Origin: an uncultured Pseudomonadales bacterium | GTDB taxonomy: Bacteria > Pseudomonadota > Gammaproteobacteria > Pseudomonadales > Azotimanducaceae | NCBI GenBank assembly: GCA_938017975.1 | Contig: CALIKQ010000006.1 | Span: 1-64,000, forward strand | Reading direction: 5' to 3' | DNA: 64,000 nucleotides | Part shown: positions 1 to 10,383 of the stretch, piece by piece | Layout: each line of letters opens with the position of its first letter | Numbering within the stretch: the stretch's first letter is position 1 | Made by a program: the position numbers and the translations under genes | Notes under the pieces: model-generated | What the model was told of the DNA's origin: nothing | The model's input: the letters and a program-made list of their open reading frames with translations, nothing else | Databases searched by the model: none

Positions 1-223
1 ACCGATGATCAACAATCGGGAGAAATCCATTTCGATTCCGGTCAATTGTGACAAAGGCTCCGTCGATACCATCGACTACGCGCTGGACTTGTCCTAAGTA
101 AATGTGACCCACGTCATTCGCGCCGCTATCGGGTTCGATCAACAGCTCAGATAACCCGGAAGACGTAAAGGCAGCACCTACACTGAGCGCACCAAGACGA
201 CTGACATGAATCTTAGAAATCAC
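1..223 (-). CDS. Ribonuclease E/G family protein, N-terminal part
   Basis: The gene runs off the left edge, so only about 74 N-terminal residues are visible. From about residue 38 they match the start of the RNase E/G S1 domain, with motif GHIYLGQVQRVVDGIDGAFV followed by NGFLPIVDH. A conserved ELLIEPD stretch precedes the domain, as in RNase G. RNase E/G enzymes are endonucleases of mRNA decay and rRNA maturation. I chose the GTG at 223 because GGAG lies eight bases upstream. It sits 67 bases downstream of maf on the same strand, the usual maf-rng order. RNase G is more likely than RNase E from this context, but the catalytic part is outside the window. Confidence 0.75.
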   Translation of the reverse strand, partial: MISKIHVSRLGALSVGAAFTSSGLSELLIEPDSGANDVGHIYLGQVQRVVDGIDGAFVTIDRNRNGFLPIVDHR

Positions 224-290
224 CCAAACGTCTCCAGAGCCGGCGACAAGATTGATTACTCCTGAACCCCAAGTTCATTGAGCTCATTCT

Positions 291-863
291 CTACAGCACC
301 TTCATACCATTTGAAGCGAGCAGCTGGGCAGTTTCAAAAATAGGAAGTCCCATAACATTACTGTAACTTCCTTCTATCTGCGCCACAAAAACACCACCCA
401 AACCCTGGATTCCGTATCCCCCTGCTTTGTCCTCTGGCTCGCCCAAATCCCAATAGCGCTCTGCTTCTGTGTACTCAATCTGCCGAAACCGAACCTTCGT
501 GCTCACGACGCACTGACTGCGCGCCTCGCCTCTCATCAGCGCAATGCCCGTGAATACTCGATGCGTTCGACCGGACAGATCCATCAGCATACTGATACCA
601 GCAGCTCGATCAGCGGGCTTACCCAAAATCAATCCATCCAGTTCCACAATTGTATCGGCACCTATAACAATCGTCTCAGGGCCCGCCTCACACGCTCCAG
701 CCTTCTCATAGGCCATTCGTTCGACAAACTTCTCAGCTGCCTCGCCAAAATGCGAGACTTCATCGATGTCCGAGGACCGGACTTCAAATTGGAGTCCCAT
801 TTGCTTTAAGAGTTCCGCCCTTCTGGGAGATTTGGAGGCTAGGATTAATCGGGTTTCTGCCAT
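291..863 (-). CDS. maf: Maf-family nucleoside triphosphate pyrophosphatase
   Basis: The 190-residue protein belongs to the Maf/Ham1 group, which hydrolyses non-canonical or surplus nucleoside triphosphates to monophosphate and PPi. Visible family motifs are ASKSPRR at residues 9-15, the acidic GADTIV segment near 68, and DKAGGYGIQG near 147, which fits the YhdE (dTTP/UTP) branch. I start at the ATG at 863 because GAGG lies five bases upstream; a TTG fifteen bases earlier has no such site. It follows mreD by about 55 bases and is probably part of the mreBCD transcript. The exact substrate is inferred from the family. Confidence 0.93.
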   Translation of the reverse strand: MAETRLILASKSPRRAELLKQMGLQFEVRSSDIDEVSHFGEAAEKFVERMAYEKAGACEAGPETIVIGADTIVELDGLILGKPADRAAGISMLMDLSGRTHRVFTGIALMRGEARSQCVVSTKVRFRQIEYTEAERYWDLGEPEDKAGGYGIQGLGGVFVAQIEGSYSNVMGLPIFETAQLLASNGMKVL

Positions 864-917
864 GACAGCCTCTTTCAAAAAATCTAAATAAAGCGGAATC
901 GTCTCCTGACGGACTGG

Positions 918-1412
918 CTATAAATACCTGCGCCTGCAAAGTCGCAGCAAGAGGAATACCCAAGGCCACATTAAACCACTGGATAAAGGTTTCAGAAACA
1001 CTAAAAGACTCAGCTGACGTTCCATGATGAGGGTGAGTACAGCGTATTGAGCAGTTGTCACTAGAAAAAGTGCGAATATGACCAGCATCGCTTGCTGCCA
1101 AATCTCGAGCATACGAACCTGCTGATAGCTGCTGGCGGCCAGCGCCGCTAAAATAACGAATCCTAAGCTGTGGTAACCAAACCCAGTGCTCAGTACAAGA
1201 TCTGTAACCAAACCCAGAGCGAAGGCCGTCAAGACTCCGACTCGCTCGGGCACCGCTATCGCCCAATAAATCAACCCCAATCCGACCCAATCGGGTCTTA
1301 AAAACTTTAGCGCTTCGGGCGAGCCAGCAGGCAAGGGCACCAGCGCTAGGACGATAGCCAGCAACAAGGTCAAGACAATAATTAGAGGCCCTCGAAGGAT
1401 CGGTTCAGCCAT
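918..1412 (-). CDS. mreD: Rod shape-determining protein MreD
   Basis: A 164-residue, very hydrophobic inner-membrane protein with about five membrane segments, the usual size and profile of MreD. It works with MreB and MreC in the elongation complex that organises lateral wall synthesis. The chosen ATG (protein begins MAEPILRGP) overlaps the last eight bases of mreC, which suggests translational coupling. A longer reading frame extends upstream into mreC, but its added residues are charged and unlike MreD. MreD is poorly conserved in sequence, so the call rests on hydrophobicity and position. Confidence 0.9.
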   Translation of the reverse strand: MAEPILRGPLIIVLTLLLAIVLALVPLPAGSPEALKFLRPDWVGLGLIYWAIAVPERVGVLTAFALGLVTDLVLSTGFGYHSLGFVILAALAASSYQQVRMLEIWQQAMLVIFALFLVTTAQYAVLTLIMERQLSLLVFLKPLSSGLMWPWVFLLLRLCRRRYL

Positions 1413-2271
1413 CAGTCGTGGTCCTGTCTGGATCACTGCGCTCCGCGGGGAGACCCTCATCGAATACCAACAAAACATGATCAAGGGTTTGTAAACGAGA
1501 CGTGGGTTTAACGAGGACTTGTGCAAAAGCCGCGCCCGGCGGGAGGTGATAACTCTGAATCAGGCCAACTGGATATCCACTGGGAAAGCGCTGCCCAAGA
1601 CCAGACGTTACCAGTAAATCACCCACCTTGAGATCAAGTGAAGCGGAAACGTGACGAAGCGACAACATATCCCTTTGGCCTCGACCCTCCGCAATTAATT
1701 GGGCCGCAGTTCTGACCGCCAAAACGGGCACCGCATGGTTTTGATCAGTGACTAACAGCACTTTACTCAGTCTGGAGGATGCTTCAACGACTTGGCCTAC
1801 TAGCCCGGCGGCGTCAATCACGGGCTGTCCTACAAAAACGCCATCGTCTCGCCCTTTATCCAAGGTGATGTGATGCGCAGAGGGATCAGGACTCAATCCT
1901 TTAATTTCCGCAATTAAGACAGACTCATTCATCCTGCTTGCAGACCCCAACAAGGATCTGAGGCGGGCATTTTCAGCCTCCAAAGCAGACATCTTGAGCT
2001 GGCCCGCCTGGAGCAATCGAATTTGTTGGTTCCGTTCTCGCAGAGTCGCTCGCTGAACATCTCGACTCTCAAAAATATCAGAAACCCCAGCGATTAGCCG
2101 GCTTGGCGCCGTGGAGAGCCAGTAGACCGGTTCAAGCACGAGTCCAGTGCTTTGCCGAACAGGGTCCAGAGCATCACTTTTGCCATCGATCACAAACAAC
2201 AATAGGGAAACGATAAAGAGAACCACCGCCTGGTTTCTTGGATTTGATCGTTCCAAAAAAAGTTGTTTCAT
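1405..2271 (-). CDS. mreC: Rod shape-determining protein MreC
   Basis: The 288-residue protein has a short cytoplasmic N-terminus, one membrane segment at about residues 15-28, a coiled-coil stretch at about 65-110, and a periplasmic beta-domain with family motifs such as DKGRDDGVFVGQPVIDAAGLVG and VGDLLVTSGLGQRFPSGYPVG. MreC links cytoplasmic MreB filaments to the penicillin-binding proteins of lateral wall synthesis. It lies 68 bases downstream of mreB and overlaps mreD. Length and domain order are normal. Confidence 0.96.
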   Translation of the reverse strand: MKQLFLERSNPRNQAVVLFIVSLLLFVIDGKSDALDPVRQSTGLVLEPVYWLSTAPSRLIAGVSDIFESRDVQRATLRERNQQIRLLQAGQLKMSALEAENARLRSLLGSASRMNESVLIAEIKGLSPDPSAHHITLDKGRDDGVFVGQPVIDAAGLVGQVVEASSRLSKVLLVTDQNHAVPVLAVRTAAQLIAEGRGQRDMLSLRHVSASLDLKVGDLLVTSGLGQRFPSGYPVGLIQSYHLPPGAAFAQVLVKPTSRLQTLDHVLLVFDEGLPAERSDPDRTTTDG

Positions 2272-2339
2272 GAGCTCTTAGCGCCTCTCTGGCAAAGGCA
2301 GGATTCCAAAAGATTTGATCAACTCACATCGGGGATTGC

Positions 2340-3377
<1,038 letters not shown>

Positions 3378-3738
3378 CTATTCACCCACTCTGGGAAAGT
3401 TCACGATTGCCTGCTTAGGCACTAAAGCGTGCTGGTAACCCTATATTCTGGCAAGCCCTATATTCTGGCAAGCCCTTAGCCCCTTGATACGTCTCAAAGA
3501 AGCCCCTTTATGAAACAGCACCTACTACACTTTTCACGACGAATTTTCTAAGCGAGGTACTTTAGCATCTGCTATTCCCAAGAGACAACAAAATATCCGA
3601 CTAACACACTGTTCTTCAACAATTTTTTACAGAATTTCTCACGTTTTTGTCGCCAATTTCTCGTTCTGACTGGATCCTGCGTTGCACAACCCCCAGTAAA
3701 GATTTAGCATTTGCCGCTCATTTCTGGGCTATGACGCT
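3378..3738. other. Divergent mreB/gatC intergenic region
   Basis: This 361-base spacer must hold the promoters for the mre operon (leftward) and the gat operon (rightward). It is more AT-rich than its surroundings, especially at 3580-3670. A 17-base direct duplication lies on the mreB side. I could not settle convincing -35/-10 pairs, and I see no reading frame here that looks like a gene. Confidence 0.6.
3439..3472. repeat. Two tandem copies of a 17-bp sequence
   Basis: The 17-mer CCCTATATTCTGGCAAG occurs twice head to tail with no mismatch, and the second copy is followed by CCC, the start of a third unit. It lies about 65 bases upstream of the mreB start. Each copy contains TATATT, which resembles a -10 hexamer on the plus strand (reverse complement AATATA). 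A recent slippage duplication is the simplest explanation; a duplicated regulator or promoter element is possible. Confidence 0.85.
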
Positions 3739-4032
3739 GTGACCGATCTTGTCAACGAAACATTACTCAAGGATTTGACGACTCTTGCACAACTGCCTTT
3801 TGAGCCTGAGCAAGTTTCCTCGACGCTCTCGGCCATCAATGAGGTGCTAGAGCTCGTCACGCAACTAGAAAACGCTGAGACCGCCGAAATCGCTCCCCTC
3901 GCTCACCCGCTCGAGCGCCAGCAAGTTCTCCGAGAAGATGCCGTGACTGAAAACATCGATCGCAGCCAGCTGAGCCGAAACGCACCGTCGTTTGAAGACG
4001 GTTTATATTTTGTACCAAAGGTGATCGAGTGA
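3739..4032 (+). CDS. gatC: Asp-tRNA(Asn)/Glu-tRNA(Gln) amidotransferase subunit C
   Basis: GatC is the small subunit that stabilises the GatA-GatB interface of the tRNA-dependent amidotransferase. At 97 residues it has the usual size, and the C-terminal [20 protein letters not shown] and [10 protein letters not shown] stretches match the family. Translation starts at GTG. Its stop overlaps the GTG of gatA by four bases, so the two are coupled. The operon makes Gln-tRNA(Gln) and/or Asn-tRNA(Asn) by amidating a mischarged tRNA; which of the two is needed depends on synthetase genes outside this window. Confidence 0.96.
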   Translation: MTDLVNETLLKDLTTLAQLPFEPEQVSSTLSAINEVLELVTQLENAETAEIAPLAHPLERQQVLREDAVTENIDRSQLSRNAPSFEDGLYFVPKVIE

Positions 4033-5489
4033 CACGGCCTTTCTCATCCCTCAGTCAGCTTCAGTCTCAGCTGAAAGACCGTTCAATTTCAGCAACCGAG
4101 TTGACTCAGCTGTATCTAGATCGAATTGAGCAACTTAATCCAATCCTCAATTGTTACATCACTGTGGACGAAGAGCATGCACTCGAGCGAGCGAGAGCCG
4201 CTGATCAACAACTTGCGCGAGGCAGTGGCGGACCTTTGACGGGCCTTCCCATTTCACAAAAAGATATTTTTTGCATTAAGGACACCACGACCACTGCCGG
4301 ATCAAAAATGCTGGCGAACTTTCGACCGCCCTATTCAGCGACCTGCTCGACGAAACTCGAACAAGCTGGCGCCATTACACTTGGGAAAACCAACATGGAC
4401 GAGTTTGCAATGGGCTCGTCCAATGAGACTAGTTTTTTCGGACCCGTCAAGAACCCTTGGGATTTGCTAAGAATTCCTGGCGGATCCTCCGGTGGGTCCG
4501 CCGCAGCCGTCGCCGCAGGCTTGTGCGCTGCGAGCACAGGCACAGACACTGGCGGCAGTATACGGCAGCCAGCCGCCATGTGCGGATTAACGGGCCTAAA
4601 ACCGACCTATGGCCGTATTTCTCGGTGGGGCATGATCGCTTTTGCATCCAGCCTCGACCAAGCGGGCCCGATGACCCGCACAGCTCAGGACGCGGCTTTG
4701 TTGCTTGAACATATGGCGGGATACGACCCTCGGGATGCAACTTCCCTTGATGAGCCGATCCCCAAATACTCGCAAGAACTCTCCCAGCCTTTATCCGGAC
4801 TAAAAATTGGTGTTTGTCGACAGTTTTTCAGCGAAGGTCTCGACAATGCCGTTGAAACCGTCATTCGAGAAGCGTTTAAAATCTTTGAGCAGCTTGGTGC
4901 AACGCTGGTCGATATCGAACTACCGAACACGCCCTTAAGTGTCAGCGCCTACTACGTCATCGCACCCGCTGAGTGTTCGGCCAACCTATCACGATATGAT
5001 GGCGTTCGGTTTGGTCATCGCTGCAGCGACCCGAAAGACCTTCAAGATCTTTATCAACGTTCCCGAGGCGAAGGATTTGGTAATGAAGTTAAAAAACGCA
5101 TTTTGGTCGGCACCTTCGCGCTCAGTGCCGGCTACTACGACGCGTTTTACCGCCGAGCTCAGCAAGTCAGGCGCCTTATCAAAAACGATTTCGTCGAGGC
5201 CTTCGATCACGTCGATCTCATTATTGGACCGACGGCACCGACCCCGGCTTTCAAGATAGGCGAAAAAGTAGACAATCCGGTCGATATGTATTTACAGGAT
5301 ATTTTTACGATATCGGCTAATCTGGCTGGTCTGCCAGCGATGAGCATACCCGCGGGGCAGGTTGAGGGACTTCCTGTTGGGTTGCAGCTGATTGGCAATT
5401 ATCTGCAAGAAGGAACTCTGCTCCGCGCGGGCCATCAGTTTCAGCAAGCAACGGACTGGCACCAATTAACGCCAGACATTGAATTATGA
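4029..5489 (+). CDS. gatA: Asp-tRNA(Asn)/Glu-tRNA(Gln) amidotransferase subunit A
   Basis: GatA is the amidase-signature subunit that releases ammonia from glutamine. The 486-residue protein has the Lys-cisSer-Ser triad: K78 in ISQKDIF, S153 in [11 protein letters not shown] and S177 in [11 protein letters not shown]. Length and motifs are typical. Translation starts at GTG inside the gatC stop, and the gene ends with a four-base overlap with gatB, so gatC-gatA-gatB are translationally linked and made in fixed proportion. The three-gene order and the position opposite mreB are known from Pseudomonas-like bacteria. Confidence 0.97.
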   Translation: MTRPFSSLSQLQSQLKDRSISATELTQLYLDRIEQLNPILNCYITVDEEHALERARAADQQLARGSGGPLTGLPISQKDIFCIKDTTTTAGSKMLANFRPPYSATCSTKLEQAGAITLGKTNMDEFAMGSSNETSFFGPVKNPWDLLRIPGGSSGGSAAAVAAGLCAASTGTDTGGSIRQPAAMCGLTGLKPTYGRISRWGMIAFASSLDQAGPMTRTAQDAALLLEHMAGYDPRDATSLDEPIPKYSQELSQPLSGLKIGVCRQFFSEGLDNAVETVIREAFKIFEQLGATLVDIELPNTPLSVSAYYVIAPAECSANLSRYDGVRFGHRCSDPKDLQDLYQRSRGEGFGNEVKKRILVGTFALSAGYYDAFYRRAQQVRRLIKNDFVEAFDHVDLIIGPTAPTPAFKIGEKVDNPVDMYLQDIFTISANLAGLPAMSIPAGQVEGLPVGLQLIGNYLQEGTLLRAGHQFQQATDWHQLTPDIEL

Positions 5490-6937
5490 CGATCCCAGCA
5501 GGCTGGCAAGTTGACATTGGGCTGGAGATTCACGCGCAGCTCAAAACGACCTCAAAAATTTTTTCAGGCGCAAGTACTCAATTTGGTCAGCTGCCGAACA
5601 GCCAAGCCAGCGTCATAGATCTTGGCATGCCCGGTGTTCTCCCCGCAGTCAATGGCGTGGTTTTTGAAAAAGCCGTTCGATTTGGTTTGGGTGTCGGCGG
5701 GAGAATCAACAGAGAATCGCGATTTGATCGGAAGAACTACTTTTACCCCGATCTGCCCAAAGGCTATCAGATTACACAAATGGACCAGCCGATCGTGGTT
5801 GGCGGCTCGGTGACCATTGATTTGCCAGACGGCTCGACCAAGCTTATTGCCTTAACCCGAGCACATCTTGAAGAGGATGCGGGAAAGTCTATCCACGACC
5901 GGAAACCGAATTACACCGGTATTGATCTTAACCGAGCAGGCACCCCTTTATTAGAAATTGTCTCAGAACCACAGCTTAAGAGCCCTGAAGAAGCGGTGTC
6001 CTATGCCCGAGTGATTCACCAATTGCTGACTTACCTTGAGATCTGCGATGGCAATATGGCCGAAGGATCTTTGAGATTTGATGCGAATGTCTCCGTCAGA
6101 AGAATCAACGATGAAGCCCTCGGTGTTCGCTCAGAAATCAAAAACCTGAATTCCTTTCGCTTTCTAGATCAAGCCATCAATTTTGAGATCTCCCGTCAGG
6201 TTGAGACGCTCAACGCAGGCGAAACCCTCTCACAAGATACCCGTCTGTTTGATCCCGATCAGCTCGAAACACGACCCATGCGCAGCAAAGAAACGGCGAC
6301 TGACTATCGCTACTTCCCAGAGCCTGATCTGCTGCCAGTCGTGCTGTCAGAGCGCTACATCGACGAGATCAAAAAGGAAATGCCAGAATTACCTCAGGTC
6401 CGAACACAGCGCTATCATTCTGCTTTTGCGCTGCCTTTGGCAGATGCTCAGCTTTTGGCTCAAGACCGTCGCCTGGCTGACTTTTTCGACGAGACCGTCG
6501 CGAAGACTCAGACGCCTAAGACAACCGCCAATTGGATAAAGGGCGACTTACTCGCACGATTAAATGAAGCATCACTTACCATTGCCGAGAGTCCCGTTAC
6601 CTCGGAGCAGCTCGCCGAACTGATCACGATGGTCGATCAAGATACGATATCTGGAAAAATCGCGAAGGATGTATTTGGCGCTTTATGGGAAGGCCGAACC
6701 ACTTCAGCATCGGCCTATGTCCATGAACACCAGCTCGAACAAGTCAGCGATCAGAGCGCACTGGAACCCCTTATTGCGTCTTTGCTCAAGGAACACCCGA
6801 AGCAAGCGGATGACCTCAAAGCAGGCAAGGATAAACTCATGGGATTTTTTGTCGGTAAAGTCATGCAAGCAACCCAGGGAAAAGCCAATCCCAAACAAGT
6901 CAATGATCTGATTCGTGGCAAAATCGATCAGCGCTGA
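5486..6937 (+). CDS. gatB: Asp-tRNA(Asn)/Glu-tRNA(Gln) amidotransferase subunit B
   Basis: GatB binds the mischarged tRNA, phosphorylates the acyl group and transfers ammonia to it. The 483-residue protein starts with the family signature [20 protein letters not shown] and carries [15 protein letters not shown] near residue 75 and LEIVSEPQL near 160. The C-terminal YqeY/tRNA-binding tail, ending [15 protein letters not shown], is complete. It overlaps gatA by four bases (ATGA). A short inverted repeat follows the stop. Confidence 0.97.
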   Translation: MTIPAGWQVDIGLEIHAQLKTTSKIFSGASTQFGQLPNSQASVIDLGMPGVLPAVNGVVFEKAVRFGLGVGGRINRESRFDRKNYFYPDLPKGYQITQMDQPIVVGGSVTIDLPDGSTKLIALTRAHLEEDAGKSIHDRKPNYTGIDLNRAGTPLLEIVSEPQLKSPEEAVSYARVIHQLLTYLEICDGNMAEGSLRFDANVSVRRINDEALGVRSEIKNLNSFRFLDQAINFEISRQVETLNAGETLSQDTRLFDPDQLETRPMRSKETATDYRYFPEPDLLPVVLSERYIDEIKKEMPELPQVRTQRYHSAFALPLADAQLLAQDRRLADFFDETVAKTQTPKTTANWIKGDLLARLNEASLTIAESPVTSEQLAELITMVDQDTISGKIAKDVFGALWEGRTTSASAYVHEHQLEQVSDQSALEPLIASLLKEHPKQADDLKAGKDKLMGFFVGKVMQATQGKANPKQVNDLIRGKIDQR

Positions 6938-6953
6938 CCTATGTCCAGGTCAG
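6934..6953. other. Inverted repeat at the end of gatB
   Basis: CTGACCT and AGGTCAG flank a six-base loop and include the gatB stop codon. The stem is perfect over seven pairs, but no T-run follows on either strand, so it is not a standard intrinsic terminator. It may act as a 3' stabilising hairpin. Confidence 0.35.
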
Positions 6954-7010
6954 AACCTTAGGCTTAGGCTTTGTGTTCGACTACCGGGGGATTCGCTACG
7001 ACAGCACCGA

Positions 7011-7760
7011 CTATTTTAGGTTTGACCTCTCCAAAAACAATCCCAAGAACGTCTCGATGCGTGCCGCATTCACACCCAGATCACTCTGTCCTACTCGAGA
7101 CACCGAGCGCAGATCGATGATTGCTTGATCCCCCTCGGCTCGCACTCGAACAACCAAATCATCTTTAAATCCAAACCAGAACGTCGTTGCCGTCGCCTCA
7201 AGGCGGCCTTCATCGGCATTGACGCCGACCAGCTCGAGCCCCATTTCTGAGACAACTTCCTCTGCAACCGAAACCGCTACTTGGACGGTCATGGGCAAAA
7301 TTAATGTGTCCACATTGGGATAAAACTCGGCTTGCAGCGCCGCCATATCCTCTGCCGTTCGCTCAGCATCTCCGTATTCAAGGTCGTTCATCGCATGTAC
7401 GCGCCTTTCAACAACGTCTAAAAAGGATGGCGGATCCATCGGATTGGTCGTGATATCGTGAATTGGTGGCACGCTCGAGCCTTTTTGCAGCTGGGGCAAC
7501 ATGAACACAATTGGAACCAGCGCCATCACCGAGGCGATAATCAATGCCCCTTTATCAAGGGGTTGTTTTTTAATCAACCCAATGACCGCTAGCACAATGA
7601 TGGCAAGCAAGGTCAGACCACTGCCGACAAATGCCATTGTGACACCCCCCAGCGCGGTCATTAAATCCAACACACCGAATTGATAACCGAAGGGGCTCAG
7701 CAACAAAATAACCAACTGGCTGATCATAAAGACCAAAATCACTTTTGTGCTTGTTTTCAC
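7011..7760 (-). CDS. DUF1499 membrane protein
   Basis: The 249-residue protein has three N-terminal membrane segments (about 7-27, 35-60 and 72-90) followed by a soluble domain. The C-terminal half carries DUF1499 features: TTFWFGFKDDLVVRVRAEG and VDLRSVSR-like IDLRSVSRVGQSDLGVNAAR. The function of DUF1499 is unknown. Many members have this arrangement of several transmembrane helices plus one DUF1499 domain. It converges on gatB, and no partner gene is evident. Confidence 0.85.
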   Translation of the reverse strand: MKTSTKVILVFMISQLVILLLSPFGYQFGVLDLMTALGGVTMAFVGSGLTLLAIIVLAVIGLIKKQPLDKGALIIASVMALVPIVFMLPQLQKGSSVPPIHDITTNPMDPPSFLDVVERRVHAMNDLEYGDAERTAEDMAALQAEFYPNVDTLILPMTVQVAVSVAEEVVSEMGLELVGVNADEGRLEATATTFWFGFKDDLVVRVRAEGDQAIIDLRSVSRVGQSDLGVNAARIETFLGLFLERSNLK

Positions 7761-7929
7761 GTCACTTCCTTTTCATTCCTGTTATGTTCGACGACAACCT
7801 TGTCGCATGTCATTCGTTCGCTGACTTTTGGTACTCCAACACGGGCTTTGCCGTCTTGCTTTCGATACCTCGTCCATTTCAATAGCACGTCCAATGTGAC
7901 CGGCAAGCGCTAAAATCAAATTGTTCAGC

Positions 7930-7968
7930 TTTTTGGTAACGCCCCACACCCTATTTTTGGCAACGCCC
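7930..7968. repeat. Short imperfect direct repeat, TTTTTGGYAACGCCC
   Basis: TTTTTGGTAACGCCC and TTTTTGGCAACGCCC occur 24 bases apart in the 340-base spacer between the DUF1499 and M15 genes, with one mismatch. They lie upstream of the DUF1499 gene and could be a pair of regulator sites, but nothing identifies a regulator. The rest of the spacer (7761-8100) shows no convincing gene. Confidence 0.5.
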
Positions 7969-8100
7969 TTCAACCTAAGGCGGCAATCGGGGCCGCTCTC
8001 CATGACCGAAGGTGCCCGCTATATGATCAACTTTTGATCACGCATTGCTGCCGATTGTTCGCCCCTTTTTAATCACGTGTTTTAACGCGCGCCGCACCCG

Positions 8101-9075
8101 TTAAGCCAGAGGCACTTTAACATGCCAAGGTTCAAAACGAACCCCAGATCGATTCTGGTCGGGATATCGCAGCTTCACGTAATTCAATCGACGCATCTTT
8201 TGATAGACAGCTGACCGAGCAAAGGCTACCGAAAAGTTTTCACTTCCAAGCAGCCTTGAACCCACATCGAAGTCGCCGGACCAATGATAAGAGTATCCAG
8301 GCGGCGCGAGGCTGCGCGAGGCCATAGAGACATTTCCTTGACATTCGATCAGTTTGGCAAGGAAAAGATAGCTTTGCTTGGGCAGGCCGCGCACGCCTGA
8401 GGTCAAAATCAAATCCGAACCAATATCTGCTCGCAGACGGTCAAACAAGGGCTTTGCACGGCGCTGGAACAGATATTGACCAAACCGAACGTCAAAAAAC
8501 AGAGCGCTAGGCCTCAGATTATCCAAAAAATCCCGAGCCAGTTTCTCCCCTCTAAACCCGTAATGCTCAGGGTCTTCATAAAAAATCCACTGCAGCAGAT
8601 TCATTTCGGGCAAATTAAAGCGACCAATTGAGGGGGTTCTTAGTGCCACTTTCAGGAGCTGCTCGAAGCCCAAGATATTGAAAAAACCATGGCCGAAATG
8701 CCCCTGGATTCGGGTCAATCGCTCGAATGTACTCGAAAGCGCCCGTTGGTGCTCTGTGCTCAGGAAAACGTCATCGCGAGCAACCCGGTCCGGCAGCTGC
8801 ATTTTCCTAAAATAAGCGATCGTCCTCAAAGCGGCCTCACTGGATAAGCCCAGTGCTTCAAGATATTCAGCCTGTTGAGGAGCTGATGATGATAAAGCGC
8901 GACCTAAGCTCTGAATATGAGCTTCATCAATCGGCGATACCCGCGCCTCAGGGGCCACTGCCCGAAGACTGGGTTTCCTCAGTAACAGGGCGATCACAGC
9001 GGAGGCGGAGGCTATCCCCAAGCCGGTCCCCAATGCAGCCGTTTTGAGCAAACGACGCTTGGCGACGTCAATCAT
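8101..9075 (-). CDS. M15-like D-Ala-D-Ala carboxypeptidase family protein, Tat-type signal
   Basis: A 324-residue exported protein. The N-terminus (KRRLLKTAALGTGLG, then a hydrophobic stretch ending near residue 32) looks like a twin-arginine or single-span signal. The C-terminal third resembles zinc D,D-peptidases of the VanY/M15 group: SGVRG near 228, SYHWSGDFDVGS near 264, and FEPWHVKV at the end, giving the expected His, Asp and C-terminal His. The spacing between the first His and the Asp is one residue shorter than in classical VanY. The likely role is trimming of peptidoglycan stem peptides in the periplasm. The middle of the protein is not assigned. Confidence 0.7.
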   Translation of the reverse strand: MIDVAKRRLLKTAALGTGLGIASASAVIALLLRKPSLRAVAPEARVSPIDEAHIQSLGRALSSSAPQQAEYLEALGLSSEAALRTIAYFRKMQLPDRVARDDVFLSTEHQRALSSTFERLTRIQGHFGHGFFNILGFEQLLKVALRTPSIGRFNLPEMNLLQWIFYEDPEHYGFRGEKLARDFLDNLRPSALFFDVRFGQYLFQRRAKPLFDRLRADIGSDLILTSGVRGLPKQSYLFLAKLIECQGNVSMASRSLAPPGYSYHWSGDFDVGSRLLGSENFSVAFARSAVYQKMRRLNYVKLRYPDQNRSGVRFEPWHVKVPLA

Positions 9076-9126
9076 TTACGATCGCCGCGAAAATCAATCT
9101 CACTACCTTCACCGCCCAAGCTTAGA

Positions 9127-10299
9127 TTACTGCCCCGTAATTTGTTGACCGTTTGCAAATATCCAACTCGGATTTTCAAGGACTTCTAAATTATCCAGTG
9201 GCGATTGGTCGAACATTAAAATATCAGCAGATAAACCATCTGCTAATCGGCCAGTCACTGCCTCGAGCCCAACGGCGCGGGCGCATTCGCTGGTTGCGCT
9301 TTTAAGGGTTTCCAAATTTGAGAGTGCTGCAACCGCCTTGAAGACCGCGAGTGCCTTCGGTAAATCTTCGTGAAACACGTTTGGAATCCCAGCATCCGTC
9401 GATGCGATGAGTCGACAACCTTCTGCCTTCATCGCTTGATATCGCGCATTGATTGCAGCCAAATATCGCTCATTGCCAAGATGCCGTCCCCAACCGGCGT
9501 TGACGGTCGGAGACACCCAAATACCCTTTTCTCCAATCGTTCTAGCGAGCTCCGGCTCATAATGCTTACCCCAACCTTCTGGACCAACCCAAGAGCAATG
9601 CTCGATCGTGGTCACACCAGCGTGGGCCGCATTTCGGATGCCATCAACACCATGACAATGCGCTGCGACCGAAAAACCTTGGCTGTTGGCAGCCCGAACA
9701 ATGGCGCGAATAATCGTCTCATCAAATTGAGCGTCAACGGGCCTGCTCCCGGGCGTTATGTTACCTCCCGTCGCCATCACCTTAATCAGGTCGACACCTT
9801 TTTTAACTTGACGATCCAACACTGTCAGAGCGGATGCTTCATCATTCGCCTCACCGCCCCAAAAATGGCAATGTCCCTCGACTGAGGTAATCGGCTGCCC
9901 CGCACAGACCAAACGCGGACCCTGAATATCGCCAGATTTGATCGCATCTCGAATTTTTAACTCAAGCCATTGACCACCTCCAAGGTCTCGTGCGGATGTG
10001 ATCCCTGCACGAACCATCTTGTAGGCTCGTTCGGCCATGGCTTTGAGCTGTTCGGATTCTGGTAGCTTGCCGTGGGCAAAGGGATCGGGCTCACGAGGAT
10101 CTAGACACAAATGAATATGGGCATCTATGAGACCCGGTATGGCGTAAGCACCCGCAAGATCCTGCGTCGCCTCACCTCCTTGGATATCGTCTGATGTCGT
10201 CAGCACAAGCAGACCCTGATCGGTGATTCTCAGTGCATCAAATTGATCCGAGTAATGATTTTCGATTCCATCCCAGATTTTCAGATTGCGTAAGAGCAT
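9127..10299 (-). CDS. Amidohydrolase family protein (imidazolonepropionase/prolidase-like)
   Basis: The 390-residue protein is a metal-dependent amidohydrolase with a split beta-sandwich and TIM barrel. Metal ligands are visible in order: HIHL in GLIDAHIHLCLD, the Lys in DLIKVMATGGNITPG, HCHG, EHCSW, and the Asp in ASTDAGIPN. The KVMATGG type is common in Xaa-Pro and acyl-amino-acid hydrolases, so a dipeptide or cyclic amide substrate is plausible, but I cannot name it. No signal peptide is seen. The ATG at 10299 is used; a TTG six bases upstream is the alternative. It follows the pan operon on the same strand after an 84-base gap. Confidence 0.8.
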   Translation of the reverse strand: MLLRNLKIWDGIENHYSDQFDALRITDQGLLVLTTSDDIQGGEATQDLAGAYAIPGLIDAHIHLCLDPREPDPFAHGKLPESEQLKAMAERAYKMVRAGITSARDLGGGQWLELKIRDAIKSGDIQGPRLVCAGQPITSVEGHCHFWGGEANDEASALTVLDRQVKKGVDLIKVMATGGNITPGSRPVDAQFDETIIRAIVRAANSQGFSVAAHCHGVDGIRNAAHAGVTTIEHCSWVGPEGWGKHYEPELARTIGEKGIWVSPTVNAGWGRHLGNERYLAAINARYQAMKAEGCRLIASTDAGIPNVFHEDLPKALAVFKAVAALSNLETLKSATSECARAVGLEAVTGRLADGLSADILMFDQSPLDNLEVLENPSWIFANGQQITGQ

Positions 10300-10383
10300 A
10301 AGCAATGACCACGTAAGGACTGAGCTTTAGATCATAACAGACTCTAATCCGAGTCTTTTCACTCCCAGCTGCGAGCAAAGCAC

